Shown here: one piece after another, positions 32,401 through 43,259 of the stretch
Layout of the letters: each line of letters opens with the position of its first letter
Numbering within the stretch: position 1 is the stretch's first letter
Source: Diphasiastrum complanatum
Taxonomy: Eukaryota; Streptophyta; Lycopodiopsida; Lycopodiales; Lycopodiaceae
Assembly (NCBI GenBank): GCA_029204225.1
Contig: CM055097.1
Span: 73,417,552 to 73,481,551, forward strand
Reading direction: 5' to 3'
DNA length: 64,000 nucleotides
Notes under the pieces: model-generated
Databases searched by the model: none
The model's input: the letters and a program-made list of their open reading frames with translations, nothing else
Told to the model about the DNA's origin: nothing
Program-made: the position numbers and the translations under genes

Positions 32401-33412
32401 CATTTGCGGTATAGATTACCTTCCTATCACCATCAAATGCCATTAAAGATGAAAAATACTCTTTATGATATGTCATATGAGAAGTGGCTCCACTATCAAT
32501 CCACCAAGGATCAATGTCTCCATGATTAGCCAACAAGCAAGATGACATAACAAAAGCATCATTTGAAAGAAGCTCATCCCCACCCTCATCAATAGTTAGA
32601 TTGGTTTGCTTTTCCCCTTGATCCCTCTTTTTCTTAAAACAATCACTAGCAAAATGCCCTTTGACTCCACAATAGAAACATTTTAGCTTAGATCTATCCT
32701 TCTTTTTGCCAAAAGTAGAGTGCTCACCTTGGTCTTGCCCTTTAGACCAATTGCTTTTACCTTTGCCCTTGAACTTGCCTTTAGAGAACATTGCCTCCTC
32801 TTCTCCTCCTTGAGATGTAGAAGATGCTCCCACTCTTGCTTGCAACCTGAATTCTTCAGCCAACAAGACCTCTTGCAAGTCTCCAACACTTGGTAAACAT
32901 TTTTGGATAGCATAACTTTGAACAAGATTAGCATGATCATCCAACAAGCCATTGAGAATCACTTGAACAAGCTCCTCATTATTTATGCCATCATTAATGC
33001 ATGCTAACTCATCATTCAATGCTTTAACTCTCAAAACAAAAGCATGTCCATTCTCACTCTTCTTTTGCATACAAGAAAAGATTTGCCTTCTTAAAGTCAA
33101 CACTCTAGAAGTAGACTTGGATTCATAAACCTTCTTCAAGGCTTCCCAAGCTTCACTAGATGATGTGCACTTACCAACCTCTTTGATAAGCTCATTTGTC
33201 ACATTCATCTTGATCATGTGAAGGGCTTTCTTTGCCCTCTTGTCATACCTCAATTGTTCTTGAGGTGCCAAAGGTCTCTCCTCCACACCTACAACAATAT
33301 CCATCAACTCATTCATCTCAAGCAAAGACTCCATCCTTACTTTCCAAGTAGAATAGTTGAGGGAGGTAAGCCTATCATTGCTTTCCAACATGTAGCCTCC
33401 ATTTGTAGCCAT
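29462..33412 (-). CDS. element D gag-pol polyprotein, intact
   Basis: 1316 residues starting MATNGGYMLE, aligned with the start of element A. Gag spans about residues 10-195. The zinc knuckle is CFYCGVKGHFASDC (C245-C258) after a Lys/Gly-rich linker. Protease IDSGATSHM has its Asp at 306. The pre-integrase motif is HKRMGH...CEEC. Integrase is HSDIH, SDNGGEY and NGVAERKN. RT is LLIYVDDIILSG near residue 990, with the usual YILGIE afterwards. RNase H is SDSDFAGD, SSEAEYKAL and CDN. It ends VEEGV, where the last codons are the polypurine tract and the stop is in the LTR. All expected catalytic residues are present. Role: particle formation, self-processing, reverse transcription and integration. 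Confidence 0.97.
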   Translation of the reverse strand: MATNGGYMLESNDRLTSLNYSTWKVRMESLLEMNELMDIVVGVEERPLAPQEQLRYDKRAKKALHMIKMNVTNELIKEVGKCTSSSEAWEALKKVYESKSTSRVLTLRRQIFSCMQKKSENGHAFVLRVKALNDELACINDGINNEELVQVILNGLLDDHANLVQSYAIQKCLPSVGDLQEVLLAEEFRLQARVGASSTSQGGEEEAMFSKGKFKGKGKSNWSKGQDQGEHSTFGKKKDRSKLKCFYCGVKGHFASDCFKKKRDQGEKQTNLTIDEGGDELLSNDAFVMSSCLLANHGDIDPWWIDSGATSHMTYHKEYFSSLMAFDGDRKVIYTANDGECAIKGIGTIPISLSTNRNIELKDVLLIPSITKNLLSVSQMLDKGFKVEFDGDACLIKKGCSIIAKGKRQGKLFKLDACVVANQVGCMANEQMSIQEVWHKRMGHLNYKALEVIAKKEVVRGLPKSLTCLNHVCEECALSKSHRLPYTRSISRSKMPFSLLHSDIHGVTTISNGGAKMYVTFIDDFSRFCWVYLLKSKDEVFDVFVKFKVAIETQFTTKIKCLRSDNGGEYISNKFKAFCDEHGIKREYTCPRTPQQNGVAERKNRTLCESAKAMRLNANLPKPFWSDALLCANFLCNRWPSVVLEGKTPFEALFGTKPNVKFLRTFGCICYFNITLDDRTKEDPSSRKGIFVGYSEVSKAYRIYVPSIKKVFTSRDVIFDEGNIPKVVSSDDGVVATNVLDDNGVDDTLDVDVEEASSSQIPRRTPRHKVKPSRLTYDGKGKQVVDGSNYAFLTSFDVPSCVDEARQEEEWIQAMDLEFEALMKNNTWRLVELPKGKSAIGCKWIFKVKTNQDGSINKLKARLVAKGYAQEHGIDYEETFAPVAKMVSIRVIISLATLYGWDLWQLDISNAFLNGDLEEEVYMEQPESYVSHSKPNHVCFLQKSLYGLKQAPRSWYARLNSFLLSQNFTMSEYDHSLYFRISANDVTILLIYVDDIILSGGNKEDIEDIKKALKKEFEVHDLGLLSYILGIEVIRTSQITFISQEKYAISILNRFHMVDANPIDTPMESHVKLTIRGNERSFEDITLYRKLIGSLIYLTITRPDLSYCVGRLSQFMQDPSIEHWKLGKRILRYISGTKDFGIVYRGSSPNLFGFSDSDFAGDLMDRKSINAHAIFIGDGAISWMSKKQATISLSSSEAEYKALTSCTKEMVWIKRMIMELHLLDFSESPIIFCDNLSAQSLASNPVFHARSKHIEVAYHFVREQVLAKEIKLEHIPSKECVADIFTKALGKDLFFKHRTSLGVLSKSMLKLVEEGV

Positions 33413-34009
33413 GTTGCAATGATTGATCTCTGATCTTTGACCTGTTCCAATGCACTAAGCACTCTCTTGAATCAACAAATGAAACACAAGAAGAAATCAC
33501 AAAGATTTGGAACCTAAAACCTTACTTTTTCTCTCTTTTCCTCACTTTTTCCTTAATTTTAGCCACTAGTTTTATGATTTCTTGATCAAACCAAGACCAA
33601 ACCTCAATATACTTGCTTTTCCCTCACTCCTAAGATTGAAATACACTCTTGAATCATTCAACAAACTGAAAATCAGAGGGTTACATCAATTTTGAAGTTT
33701 TTGACATGAAGAAGCAAGAAATTGAATCAAAAAACTATATGCTAGAATGGAAAACTAATAGGATCTTGTTGGATCTTGCATCTCCCTCTTTCCAAAACAA
33801 TTTTTGTCTCCTTATTCTGATAAGTACAGAGGGAATTCGCCCTACTTCAATTGAAATGCATACAAATGATGTTTTGATCACAAAGATCCAATTTCTACAC
33901 ATAAATCAACAAGATTTTTAGCTAGAAACTTGATTGGAATGCTACAAAAGCAAACTCGCCCACAAATCTCTTCTAAATCTGGCAAAACCTGCACATTTGG
34001 CCGCCTAAT
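33413..34009 (-). other. element D 5' leader
   Basis: About 600 bp between the primer-binding site and gag with no convincing frame, half the length of the leader of element A and without its ~184-bp periodicity. Confidence 0.8.
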
Positions 34010-34021
34010 GCTCTGATACCA
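34010..34021 (-). other. element D primer-binding site
   Basis: GCTCTGATACCA, the complement of TGGTATCAGAGC, directly adjoins the 5' LTR at 34022. Confidence 0.92.
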
Positions 34022-34674
34022 TGTGAAAAACTCAGATCCAAAAGATGCTAAAGTTTCATAAAGATCTTGGCCATGGAAGTTATGCACATCTAGATTGAAA
34101 AAATGATAGAAATTGTGATGTTAAGCATACTAAACATCAACTAAACATCAAAATCTGATCATAAGCTTCCACAAACAGAAACTTGCTGTCCCTGTCCGTA
34201 CTTCAGAGCCTACAACCTGCATTTCACACGTGTGAAGCCATAGCAACAAAGAAATCACAATTCTAGTGGCTAGAATGCAAGATATGAACAAAAAAGTGAG
34301 AGAGAAGAAGATGGACCTTCAAAGAGCATAACATTCATTCAATAGAATGAAAATGAGATGTGTACATACTCGTGGAGATGGCTATTTATAGCAGCCATAG
34401 TGCCTCTTGGCCACTTGTCTTATGATAGGCTAAAATTGGGGTCCAATAGGATTCACCCATATACCTAGAAATTTGGTCAAATAGGAATGCACCAAATTAT
34501 GAGCCAATAGAAGAGCTCCACACTCGACCTCCTCTAATTAATGTGACCTCAAAAGTAGTGTACACATACTTTGGGCCTCTACATACATGTATGAACCTAT
34601 CTCTAACTTTTATTTGGCCATAGGCCTACAAAATCTCAAGTTAGGAAAATACTACTAGTTGACAATTTTTCACA
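34022..34674 (-). repeat. element D 5' LTR
   Basis: 653 bp, one difference seen from the 3' LTR. CACACGTGTG at 34225-34234. A TATA box CTATAAATAG on the minus strand (complement of 34382-34391) is a credible promoter core. Confidence 0.95.
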
Positions 34675-35592
34675 TCTATGCCATCTAGCTTGCCATCAGA
34701 TTGCTCTTTCAAAGGAAAGGGATTGGTCTCAGGACTTTCAGAGTCTTCTCTACTGGCTAGGCAAGGTTCGGTGGAAGTATTGGTTATATCAGCGAGCGGA
34801 TCATGCCAGGCAGGGGAAGTTCAAATAGACTCACCACTATATTCCGTGGAAGGGATTAAAGGAGACCTGATACCGGTGTATGCGCATCAATTGAGAGGTG
34901 ACAGAATCTTACACACGGTACAGTGTTTCGGATGTGGAGGTAAACATCATAGGTCAGAATGTCCACACCGAAATGATCTGTCCTCCTTTTATTCTTGGTG
35001 TGAACAATGTAGCATCAATCACCCATGTCGTGATTGTCCACTAAGAGATCCAAGAAAAGCCGTTATGACTCCTACCTGCTTGAATCGGCAACCTACATAT
35101 GACCATGCAAATCCACCAACCGAGATGCTGCACTACAAACGCAAACTTCTAGTGCCACTTGGTTACGAAACAAATGTGGACGAAAGGAATGAGAGAAAGA
35201 TCCTAAGACAAGTTGACACGACCACACGTGAATCACCAACACCACAAAAGATAGAGTGGGTAAAATCTATCCAACCAGGGATAGTGGAAGAAGTTAAGAA
35301 ATTGGCAACAGATGCAATCCAGCAGATTTTACCAAGTCTCATTAAACAAATGCTACAACAACTTCTGGTGGATGAATTACAAAGGGGTCTCACGTCAACC
35401 ACGCAACTTGAAGGCAAACTGACTACCAGTCAATGCAACGATCCATCTGTACCACCTTCAAGAGAGCAGTCCATTGAGAAAGGAAAGACTAAGGTGGGAT
35501 ATTGTCCTCTGATTTCAACGCCAATCATAAGCAAGATCCAACCAAAGTCGGAATGTTCCACTCAACATCTGGCCACCACAAAGCTACCATAG
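34675..35592 (+). pseudogene. gypsy-like element Q gag, second part with two more zinc knuckles
   Basis: 304-codon frame in phase with 28239-28813. It begins with a Ser/Gly-rich stretch. It then has CFGCGGKHHRSEC (34924-34962) and CEQCSINHPCRDC (34999-35037), both with spacing CX2CX3HX4C. A Gln/Leu-rich amphipathic segment follows (AIQQILPSLIKQMLQQLL, about residues 217-234), and it ends at a TAG. There is no protease or RT after it. The C-terminal helix could be an oligomerisation segment. The sequence CACTCAACAT(C/T)TGGCCACCA is duplicated at about 35559 and 35621, close to the truncation. Fewer stops than the first part, so decay is uneven. Confidence 0.65.
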
Positions 35593-35651
35593 GACATCAC
35601 ATTGCTTAGACAGCCAAATCCACTCAACATTTGGCCACCACAAGGTTCATG

Positions 35652-37437
35652 TGTGAAAAATGCAAAAATAAGCTTGGTAGAGTCCAAAAATCTTGTATAT
35701 AGATAAACACACATGTGTGGAGCCTATTCCCACGTGTGAGAATAGTGTACTTGTCATGTACCATAATCATATAGGCTGAACATATGATTTAATTCAAGTT
35801 CTAGTGGCTTAAAAGGCCAAAAACTAGTTTTCTAGACATATGACACATGGCATCAATCTATTGATTGCATGAGCCACATCCTTTGGTTAGGTGTCATATC
35901 ACATGTGTAGAGGATAGCTCACATGTGTGAAATCACACGTATGAGGCCATACAGCTCCGATTTTGACTAAGAAATTTCAAAAATTTGTAGAATTTGACTC
36001 ACATACCCAATTTGAGTGATTTTTGGTGCAAAATCAAGCATTTTTTTATAGTGAATCTTATGCCTTGATCAGTTCTTGGATTAGATCAGCCAAAAAATTA
36101 AAATTGAAGCCTGAATTAGGTGCACTAATTGATCTTCTCTGATTTTTTGAGTGTATGTTGAGGTTGAAGAGAGAAATTGCTAAAAATCATAGATTAAGGA
36201 GTGATATGCAAGGCGAGAGATTGAAATCCATTGTACCATCACTCTAGATTTGTTCAAGAGTGATAGGGTCAAGTTTAGAAGTATCAATTGCTAGAAAAAA
36301 TCCTTGGATCTGTCCTCCAAGTGAAACCTTTGAGAGTTTCTAGTGAATATAGAGCATCTATGCAAATCTTTTGTAGAATTTGATATAGATTGGCTTAAAT
36401 TGAGAGTTCTAGAAAAGACATTGAGATCCAATTCACATTGTTCAACCCTACTCAATTTGTTTGAGTGATTGTAAGGTTTGAAAAGAGTCATTAAGGTGTC
36501 TATGGCAAATGTGTAGAGAGAGATCCAATTTTCTAAGAGTTCCTTCCTTTGAAGAGGGCAAGATCTAGAAGCTCATTATGTGTTGTTATAGGTGAAGAAT
36601 TTGTCTTCTCCTATGTGATCAAATCTTTCTAAGTGGCATTAGCTCTTTGAAGCACAATATATTAGTGAGAAAAATCACAACTTTTGATTTTGAATTTCAT
36701 TCCAAGTCTTAAAAAGTAGAGTAATTGGTGAAATCCAATAGGAGTGATTGAATTCAATTTGTTGGGCAAAAATTGACATAGAATGTATGAAACTCATATT
36801 AGTTCTATTCAATTTCTTTGTGAGAGTGTGAGGGTCAATTTGTGATCCCATTGGATGTCTAGAATGAGGAGGAGTCCATATTTGAGTATTCATGCATGGT
36901 TGAGATCTTTGTGAATCTCTAGTTGTCTAATTTTTAAGCTTTGTGAAAAATTGGTGGTATAGTTTGTTTTCAAATCAAATCAAATTCATTCTAAATCTCA
37001 AGAGTGAGATTATTTGGGTCAAGAGTGAGTCCAAAACAAGTGATTAAGTTTGATTTTCATGTGTTTTTGAAACAAAACCCATCTTTTGTTCAAGAATCTC
37101 AAGTGTTGAGAGAACTAGTCAAGTGAAAAGGAAAATCTAGGTGTCAAATTTTTTCATATCCATTTCAACTTTCAAAAGAAAGAGTCATTGGTATTTGATA
37201 AGTCCAATAGGAGATTGGATCTGATTTCTTTTGTGATTTGATTCAAATATTGTGTGCTTTTGTCTTAGTGATCAAAGCAAAGTTTCCAAGTGACTAGTCA
37301 TTAGTGTGAAGATTGATTCTTAGGTTTGTGTTCTAGATCTTTTGTAGATCATTCTAGATTATTGAAGATGTTCAAATCTAGTCTCTTGAAAGTCACAAAT
37401 TACATTTGTAGAATCATATCATAGGGTTTTATTCACA
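35652..37437 (+). repeat. long copia LTR (element E)
   Basis: Begins TGTGAAAAATGC and ends TTATTCACA directly before a TGGTATCA primer-binding-site start, giving about 1786 bp, more than twice the other LTRs here. It contains CACACATGTGTGG, CCCACGTGTGAG, CACATGTGTGAAAT and other variants of the CACGTG palindrome in its first 300 bp. The second half is full of loosely repeated GAGTGA/CAAAT words. A second LTR for E was not found. Confidence 0.6.
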
Positions 37438-38215
37438 TGGTATCAATAGGTGGCATCCTATTGAAGGAAAGAAAGGATCCTAAGTGCAACCTTTGTGGCA
37501 AGGAAGGATATTTTTCAAGATGCTACAAAAAGAAGACCAATCCATCCAACAAGAACCAAAGCAAGGGGGCCAAGGACAAGGATGGAGCTTCAAGTTCGAA
37601 ATGCAAATACAAGAAGGACAAGTCCAAGGAAAGGTGTTTCCTTTGTGGAATGTGAATGAGGCTTGGAGTCTCACAAGGACTTGCAAGATTTGTCTTCAAG
37701 AGTCCATCACAACACATGTCAAATCTTTTGAAATTTTTCATTTGGAAGTGCATTGTTTGGTTCAAGATGCAAAGATAGATGTCACTTTCATGAAAGTAAC
37801 TTGGATTTATTTTATGTCCTTGGAAGGTATTTTGCTTGGAACTTTGGACAAGTTCAAACTTATTGTTATTATCCAAGAGAAATCAATCAAGAATAAGGAG
37901 CAATCACAAAATGAAAATAGTTTGATGTATGCTCTCATGTCAACTTATGAAGAACCATTTTGCTTTGAAGAGATTTTTGTATCTCAAAGGTGGATTAAGA
38001 CAATACTAGTTGAGTGTGATGCCTTAAAAGATAGCAAAATATGTTTTCCTTGTAAGCTTACATTAGTTATGAAGTCAAGGAAATGGAAATATCTTCATAA
38101 TGTAGGATCTTTTGGTTTCAATAAGATCATGAACGATGTGTTCATTCATAAAGATGAAAATTGTAAGTTTTCAATCTTAAAAACAAGTTTTAAACTTCTT
38201 TTGAGAATATGAAGC
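37438..38215 (+). pseudogene. element E interior: PBS, gag zinc knuckles, start of RT
   Basis: The priming site TGGTATCA (37438-37445) is followed almost at once by a frame with CNLCGKEGYFSRC, where the His of the knuckle is replaced by Tyr, and a second partial knuckle CFLCGM (to 37655). The gag N terminus is therefore deleted. A second frame (to 38212) contains EEPFCFEEIFVSQRWIKTIL and VECDALK, resembling the start of copia RT, so protease and integrase are also missing. A purine run AAAGGGGGAA (38251-38260) could be the old polypurine tract, but no LTR follows. Confidence 0.6.
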
Positions 38216-38269
38216 ATCCAAAGTGGACACTTATATACCTCTCTTATACTAAAGGGGGAAGTATTATTT

Positions 38270-40785
38270 CCCTGGGTAGACGGCACCAAGGAGATGCCTA
38301 CAACTACAGGCAAGGAGCTATGTGAATGGAGAGAGAAGAATGACAAGGTAGTATGCGTGTTGTCACCATCCATCGAGGATAGCCTGACTCTTGACCTGAC
38401 TACACTCTCTTAAGCAAAAGAGATGTGGGATACTTCACTCATGAAATTTTAGACGAAATCACTTAGTCAGATCATGCTACTCGAATATCAGCTGACAAAT
38501 CTGCAATGGGATGACAAAGACCTCACTTTCTTTATCAAAAAGATGAAGGATCTGTTCCTTTCATTACACAATTCTAGAGCAGAGAAAGTAGTATCAACAG
38601 AGAAGTAGCTTACCTATTTGTTGAGAGCTTTACCAAAATCCTTTCAGACAACCTAAACATTGCTAGCAAAGGATCCAACTATGACACTCGAAAAGGTAGT
38701 TGTCAAGATTCGAGAAGAAGTCGAAGCTCGAGAGCACCCTGATCACAAGGATACTTTTGACCAAGCTCTCTACACCAATAAGGAGAAGACTAAGAAGCAA
38801 TTCAAGCCTAAGAAAGAGTCAGACCAGAAGTAGGATCGAGACTAGCAATCAGAAGGAGCCAGCAAAGGCAAATGGAAGAACAAAGAAAGCCAAACAATAG
38901 AGTGGAGACAAGAAAATTTGTGTGAGATGCAAACGCGAAGGACATATGGTCGATTTGTGTTGGCTAAGTCTGAAAATTGAGTGTATACATTGTCATAAGA
39001 AGGGTCATGCCGCCATGGACTGCCATTGGAACCCAAGAGACAAACGAGCTCAAGATAGACGGGAGAAAAATAATAGATCCTCCTACGTCAAAGAACTAGA
39101 GAGCTCAAAGATGGGCGAAGAAAGATTGAATCACAAAAATTTGACCGCCTACATCTGTGTAGAATGTGTGCAGTGTCGACACCTGACACACAAGAGGTAA
39201 TCCTTGATTTAGGAGCTACCTCGTACTTCATTACATTAGAACAGATAGTATGGACATTGCAGCCATTACTAGATAAGCGAAAGACTGTACAATGCAAGTG
39301 GATACACAAGTTGAAATATGGACTGAATGAAAATATTTCAGAGTATAAAGCTAGACTTGTAGCGAAGAGTTTTTCTCAGAGTTATGGTATCAACTATGTT
39401 GAGACCTTCTCTCCTATCGTGAAATATTTGTCCCTATGCCTATTGTTTGCATATCCAGTTGCTTATGATCTCAGAATTCACATCGTGGATGAAAAGACAA
39501 CGTTCTTGCATGATGAGCTAGATGAAGAAGTCTACATGGATCAACCTCCAGGCTACATTTCGAACTTGCTTCCTACTTATGCATGCAGAATGCACAGGAC
39601 TATCTACGGTCTGAAGCAATCAGCGTGACAATGGTATAAGACGAAAGATCAAGCCCTGAAATCCTTAGAATTCAAGCCACTAATAGCTGATTTTGATGTT
39701 TATGTAGGAATTACAGATGGAAAGATCATCATTGTAGATGTATATGTGGACGACACCTTGATACTCTACAAAAGTAAAGAAGAAGTTATTGTTGAGGTGA
39801 AGTACAACATCTTGAAACATTTCAAGATTGCAGACTTAGGAGAAGCCAGATGTTATCTTGGCTTACAGATTGACAAGGACTATGAGGAAGAAAAATTTTA
39901 CATTCATCAATCCAGATATATCCAGAAGATCTTAGAAGATTTTGGAATGATGAATTGCAAAGGAGAAAATACTCCAATACTTGCAAGAACAATCCTGACA
40001 AATGAAGATTTCTCAAAGACTAAAAAAGAAAGAGAATTAATGGAGCATACACCATACAGGTTGCTGATTGGATCGCTAATGTATCTTGAAGATAACCATG
40101 CCCTGACATTGCTTATGCCGTATTGAGGATGAGCCAATCCAATACGAATCCATGCTCGACTCATTGGAAGATCGCAAAACGAACCTTGCAATAACTTCAA
40201 TTAACGAAAGATTTTTAATTATGTTATTCTCGTGATGCAGGATTTCAGATGCTTTCCTACAGTGATGCTAGCTGGGAATCTCTCAAGGACGACTACAAAA
40301 GTGTCTCAAGAGGATGTACCATGGCATCAGGAGTAGCAATTCAGACCATCGTGGCTCAGTCATCTTGCGAAGCAAAGTACATAGCATTAGCAAAGATGGC
40401 GAATGAAATCACTTGGCTTAATCAGTTTCTTGATGAACTAGGTAAAACGAAAAATGAACCTCTGATTTTGTAGATGGACAATACATCTGCAATACACTTG
40501 ACAAATGATCCCATGTTTCACTCAAGGACGAAACACATTGCAATTAAGTACCACTTGATAAGGGATCTGATCGGAAAGAAGAAGCTGCAAACTAGTTTCA
40601 TTGGAACGAAGGAAATGGTTGTTGACATTTTCACAAAGGCCTTAGACAAAGGTCTATTCGAGAAACAGAGGAGCAGTCTTGGAGTCATCAAGCTATCACG
40701 CTTTGAGAGGGAGATGAAGAAACCAAATGTTTATGTTACCAGAGCTTTGCTAGCTTTCAACTCCCAATATGATGAAAAGACATGA
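38270..40785 (+). pseudogene. copia element F: gag, protease stub fused to RT, RNase H
   Basis: Gag (SIEDSLTLDL, AKEMWDT, LEYQLTNLQWDDKDL) carries several stops. It leads to two canonical zinc knuckles, CVRCKREGHMVDLC (about 38920) and CIHCHKKGHAAMDC (about 38982). The frame 39164-39628 contains a protease-like ILDLGATS. After about 20 residues it enters RT (CKWIHKLKYGLNENISEYKA), so the whole integrase is missing with the frame kept. RT continues with a YVDDTLIL core (about 39741) and QSRYIQKILEDFGM. RNase H is at 40249-40710 (SYSDASWES, SSCEAKYIAL, DNTSAIHL). F is from a different copia lineage than A-D. No LTR was securely identified. Confidence 0.85.
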
Positions 40786-40821
40786 AATCCTTTTTGCTTC
40801 AAAGGACGAGAAAGATCAAGC
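40713..40821 (+). repeat. 109-bp module shared with 10362-10470
   Basis: Second copy of the block described at 10362-10470. Here it overlaps and extends the end of the copia F RNase H frame (ALLAFNSQYDEKT, then stop). Confidence 0.7.
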
Positions 40822-42935
40822 AAGTACTATGAAGTACAAATTCCCGATCTGATATGGTGACATCAGCAGAGGACATTAGGACGTGCCTAATCCACCACTC
40901 TTGTAATCCATGATTAGTTATAGATTTTTTAATCTGTCTGATCAAGAATGTTGCTCTGAATATATGCAATTTCTAGATATATCAAATAGATACAGATAGA
41001 CAAAATATAAAAAAGAAGTCCGCTTGTGAGTGAGACAGTTCTGTAGCAGTATCCACAAAGATCCAAGAAGTCCGCTAGTAAGAGAGACACTATTCGTGGG
41101 AGCACGCTAATGCGCTGTGTGGGTCTATCACACAGTGCTCGAAATCAAGAGGATCAATAGATGATCTTGTAGCTATTATGCACACATCATTATAAATTTT
41201 GTCTGATCTCGAATGAATTATTGTCTGCTATTATTCGTGTATCTCATTTACTTGTTTTATCAATTCCACACACTGGTTCAATCTTGTTGAATTCTGTATT
41301 AATCTACAACGTAGGTCAACAATGTCTGTCTACATTAATGTCTTCAAATTACAGAGAAAAGTTCTTTGAAATAAAGTATTATTGGTTCAATTGAGTTGAT
41401 AACCAAGAACAAATATGTCCTAGATACTTCTACAAAATTTGGAATCAAATATGGTGCAATAAATAAATTTGTGAATTTAGAAGAAGCTACTAAAACCCAT
41501 GTCTCAAATGCTTGTCATTGTCACTTTAAAATCACTTAATGAGAGCCTTGGTGAAATGTGATGATTTTGTGTACATACTTATAAATACCATGTAACTTTG
41601 GGTTGTAACTTTTCTCCAATAAGATAACGTAAGTAGCATGAGTTCATTAGAGCTTACACATATAGTGACAACTTTATAAGTCTTTCCATGTTGTCACATT
41701 CTATTGGGGATCACATTACATCAAGGTTTTTCTATTAGTTATTTTGTTTTGAGGTGGATACTATATGCTAACTTATATTCTTGAAAAAGACATAGAAACT
41801 AGAAAAATGTTATGCCATATGTGTCATAACAATACTAGACAATAACATTTCAACCAAACATGCTCTACAATAAATGCAAACCATGACTAGGGGACCAACT
41901 AAATATATTATACTTTTCATATTTTATTTTCAAGAAAAGTACCATTTTATAGGAAGGATAGGCCAGCAACCAATCTACTTGATGATATGAAGGCCTACAA
42001 GCCTCCTACTAATTGCAAACCATAAAGATTGTAGTCATGCTCATTCTGTATATGTTATGGCTCATGGATTGATGAAAAGACTAATCACTAGTAAAGAGTT
42101 GGGAGAGAAAAAGTTTCTTTTAATTGTTCAATTTCTTCAATGATACGTAACCTCCAAAAGTACAATGTGAAGTCTAGACTGAAATTCTAGTCAATGGTCT
42201 ATGTAAATTTCAAATAAAAATAAACATGACCGTGTATGTACATGGTAATATTTGTTCAAACCATTGAAAAATGAGAATATCCCCCATGTAGTTACGTTGA
42301 GTAAGAGTTTTTCTATGACAATGCCAACTTGAGCTCAAATTCAATTTTGCCATTCAAGGGACATTTGGGAGCCCATGAGCTCCAATACTTGTGCTTGATA
42401 TTAGGTCTCTAACTTAATGCATAAAATACATATTACATGTGAGCTTTCTAGTGCAACTAAGTAGCTTTGCAATACAAAAACTAAAAATGTATCTATACAT
42501 TTTTTAATAATGTTATGGGACCACATTATATTGCATGGAGAAGGCTATAATAGAGATGCAATAGAGCATGTGGAGCTAGATACAAGAAGGCTAGCTAGAT
42601 GCCAACTAGAACATCTAAATGATCAAGATAGTATGCTACAAATCATACATTGTAGCAACATATACTGGAGAATGTGTTGTATCCATCTTGTTTTCACTGC
42701 CTTTTGATGATGTATTGCTGTTACTTTTAATTTTTCTATTTGTACTATTTTCAAAACCACTTTGGTTTTTGTGCTAGATGAGGCATGACTCTCATCTTTT
42801 CGATAAAGAGATACACTGTAGGAACTCTAAATATTCTAGAAATATATAGAAAAACACAAATAGTGAAATGTACTAAATCTTTCTCAAATAAATGTTAAGC
42901 ACTTTTTCTCCAAGGAGAAAGCAAGAGCTTATGGG
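40822..42935. other. unassigned AT-rich region
   Basis: No gene or domain recognised. The first 470 bp could be an LTR of element F (it contains CACGCTAATGCGCTGTGTGG and several short inverted words), but no matching copy was found. The remainder is AT-rich with short chance frames only. Confidence 0.45.
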
Positions 42936-43010
42936 TGTCAGTTGTAGCTCAAGTGGTGAGTGGGTTGCACTCTAATGAGGAGCTTGGGAGATGGCTCAGC
43001 CTCCACTAGC
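42936..43010 (+). repeat. possible tRNA-derived SINE scrap
   Basis: TAGCTCAAGTGG (42945-42956) fits the A-box of internal RNA polymerase III promoters. GGCTCAGCCTCC (42993-43004), about 37 bp further on, is a poor B-box candidate. No full tRNA fold or A-tail was seen. Weak support. Confidence 0.25.
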
Positions 43011-43139
43011 TAATAACTGCCAAAAAAGCAACAATTCTCAAGACTATACATGTGCATGGTAATAACAATGGGTTTGCATTCAATATAAATGATTAAGAAA
43101 AAGTAAACATCCTAAAATTGTCCTCCTTATCTTACAAAT

Positions 43140-43259
43140 AGCCTACGACAACCAACAAGAGAGAGCGAAGTAGAATGAGAAGGAGAGGGAGAGGGGGAGG
43201 GAGAAGAAAGTACAGAGGAAGTTTAGAGTGGGAGAGAGAAGGAGAACGAGAGAGAAAGA
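43140..43259 (+). repeat. purine-rich (GA/GGA) tract
   Basis: About 120 bp almost entirely A and G (GGAGAGGGAGAGGGGGAGGG core), lying directly before the LTR at 43260. It could be an expanded polypurine tract or an independent low-complexity repeat. Confidence 0.7.

Larger units (their letters stand above)
28814..34674 (-). mobile_element. intact Ty1/copia retrotransposon D
   Basis: 5861 bp with two 653-bp LTRs that differ, by eye, at one base (29303 region versus 34516 region). It has a perfect primer-binding site, an uninterrupted 1316-codon gag-pol, a polypurine tract and a TCTAT target duplication. Inserted into the gag of element Q. Its protein is close to that of element A, but the LTR sequences differ, so A and D are distinct families in one lineage. 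It is a likely autonomous element, only slightly older than A. Confidence 0.95.

Noticed and set aside
38245-38262. Purine run AAAGGGGGAA considered as evidence for a complete element E
   Set aside because: No LTR follows and unrelated copia F gag begins at once, so only a weak note is kept in the E entry.
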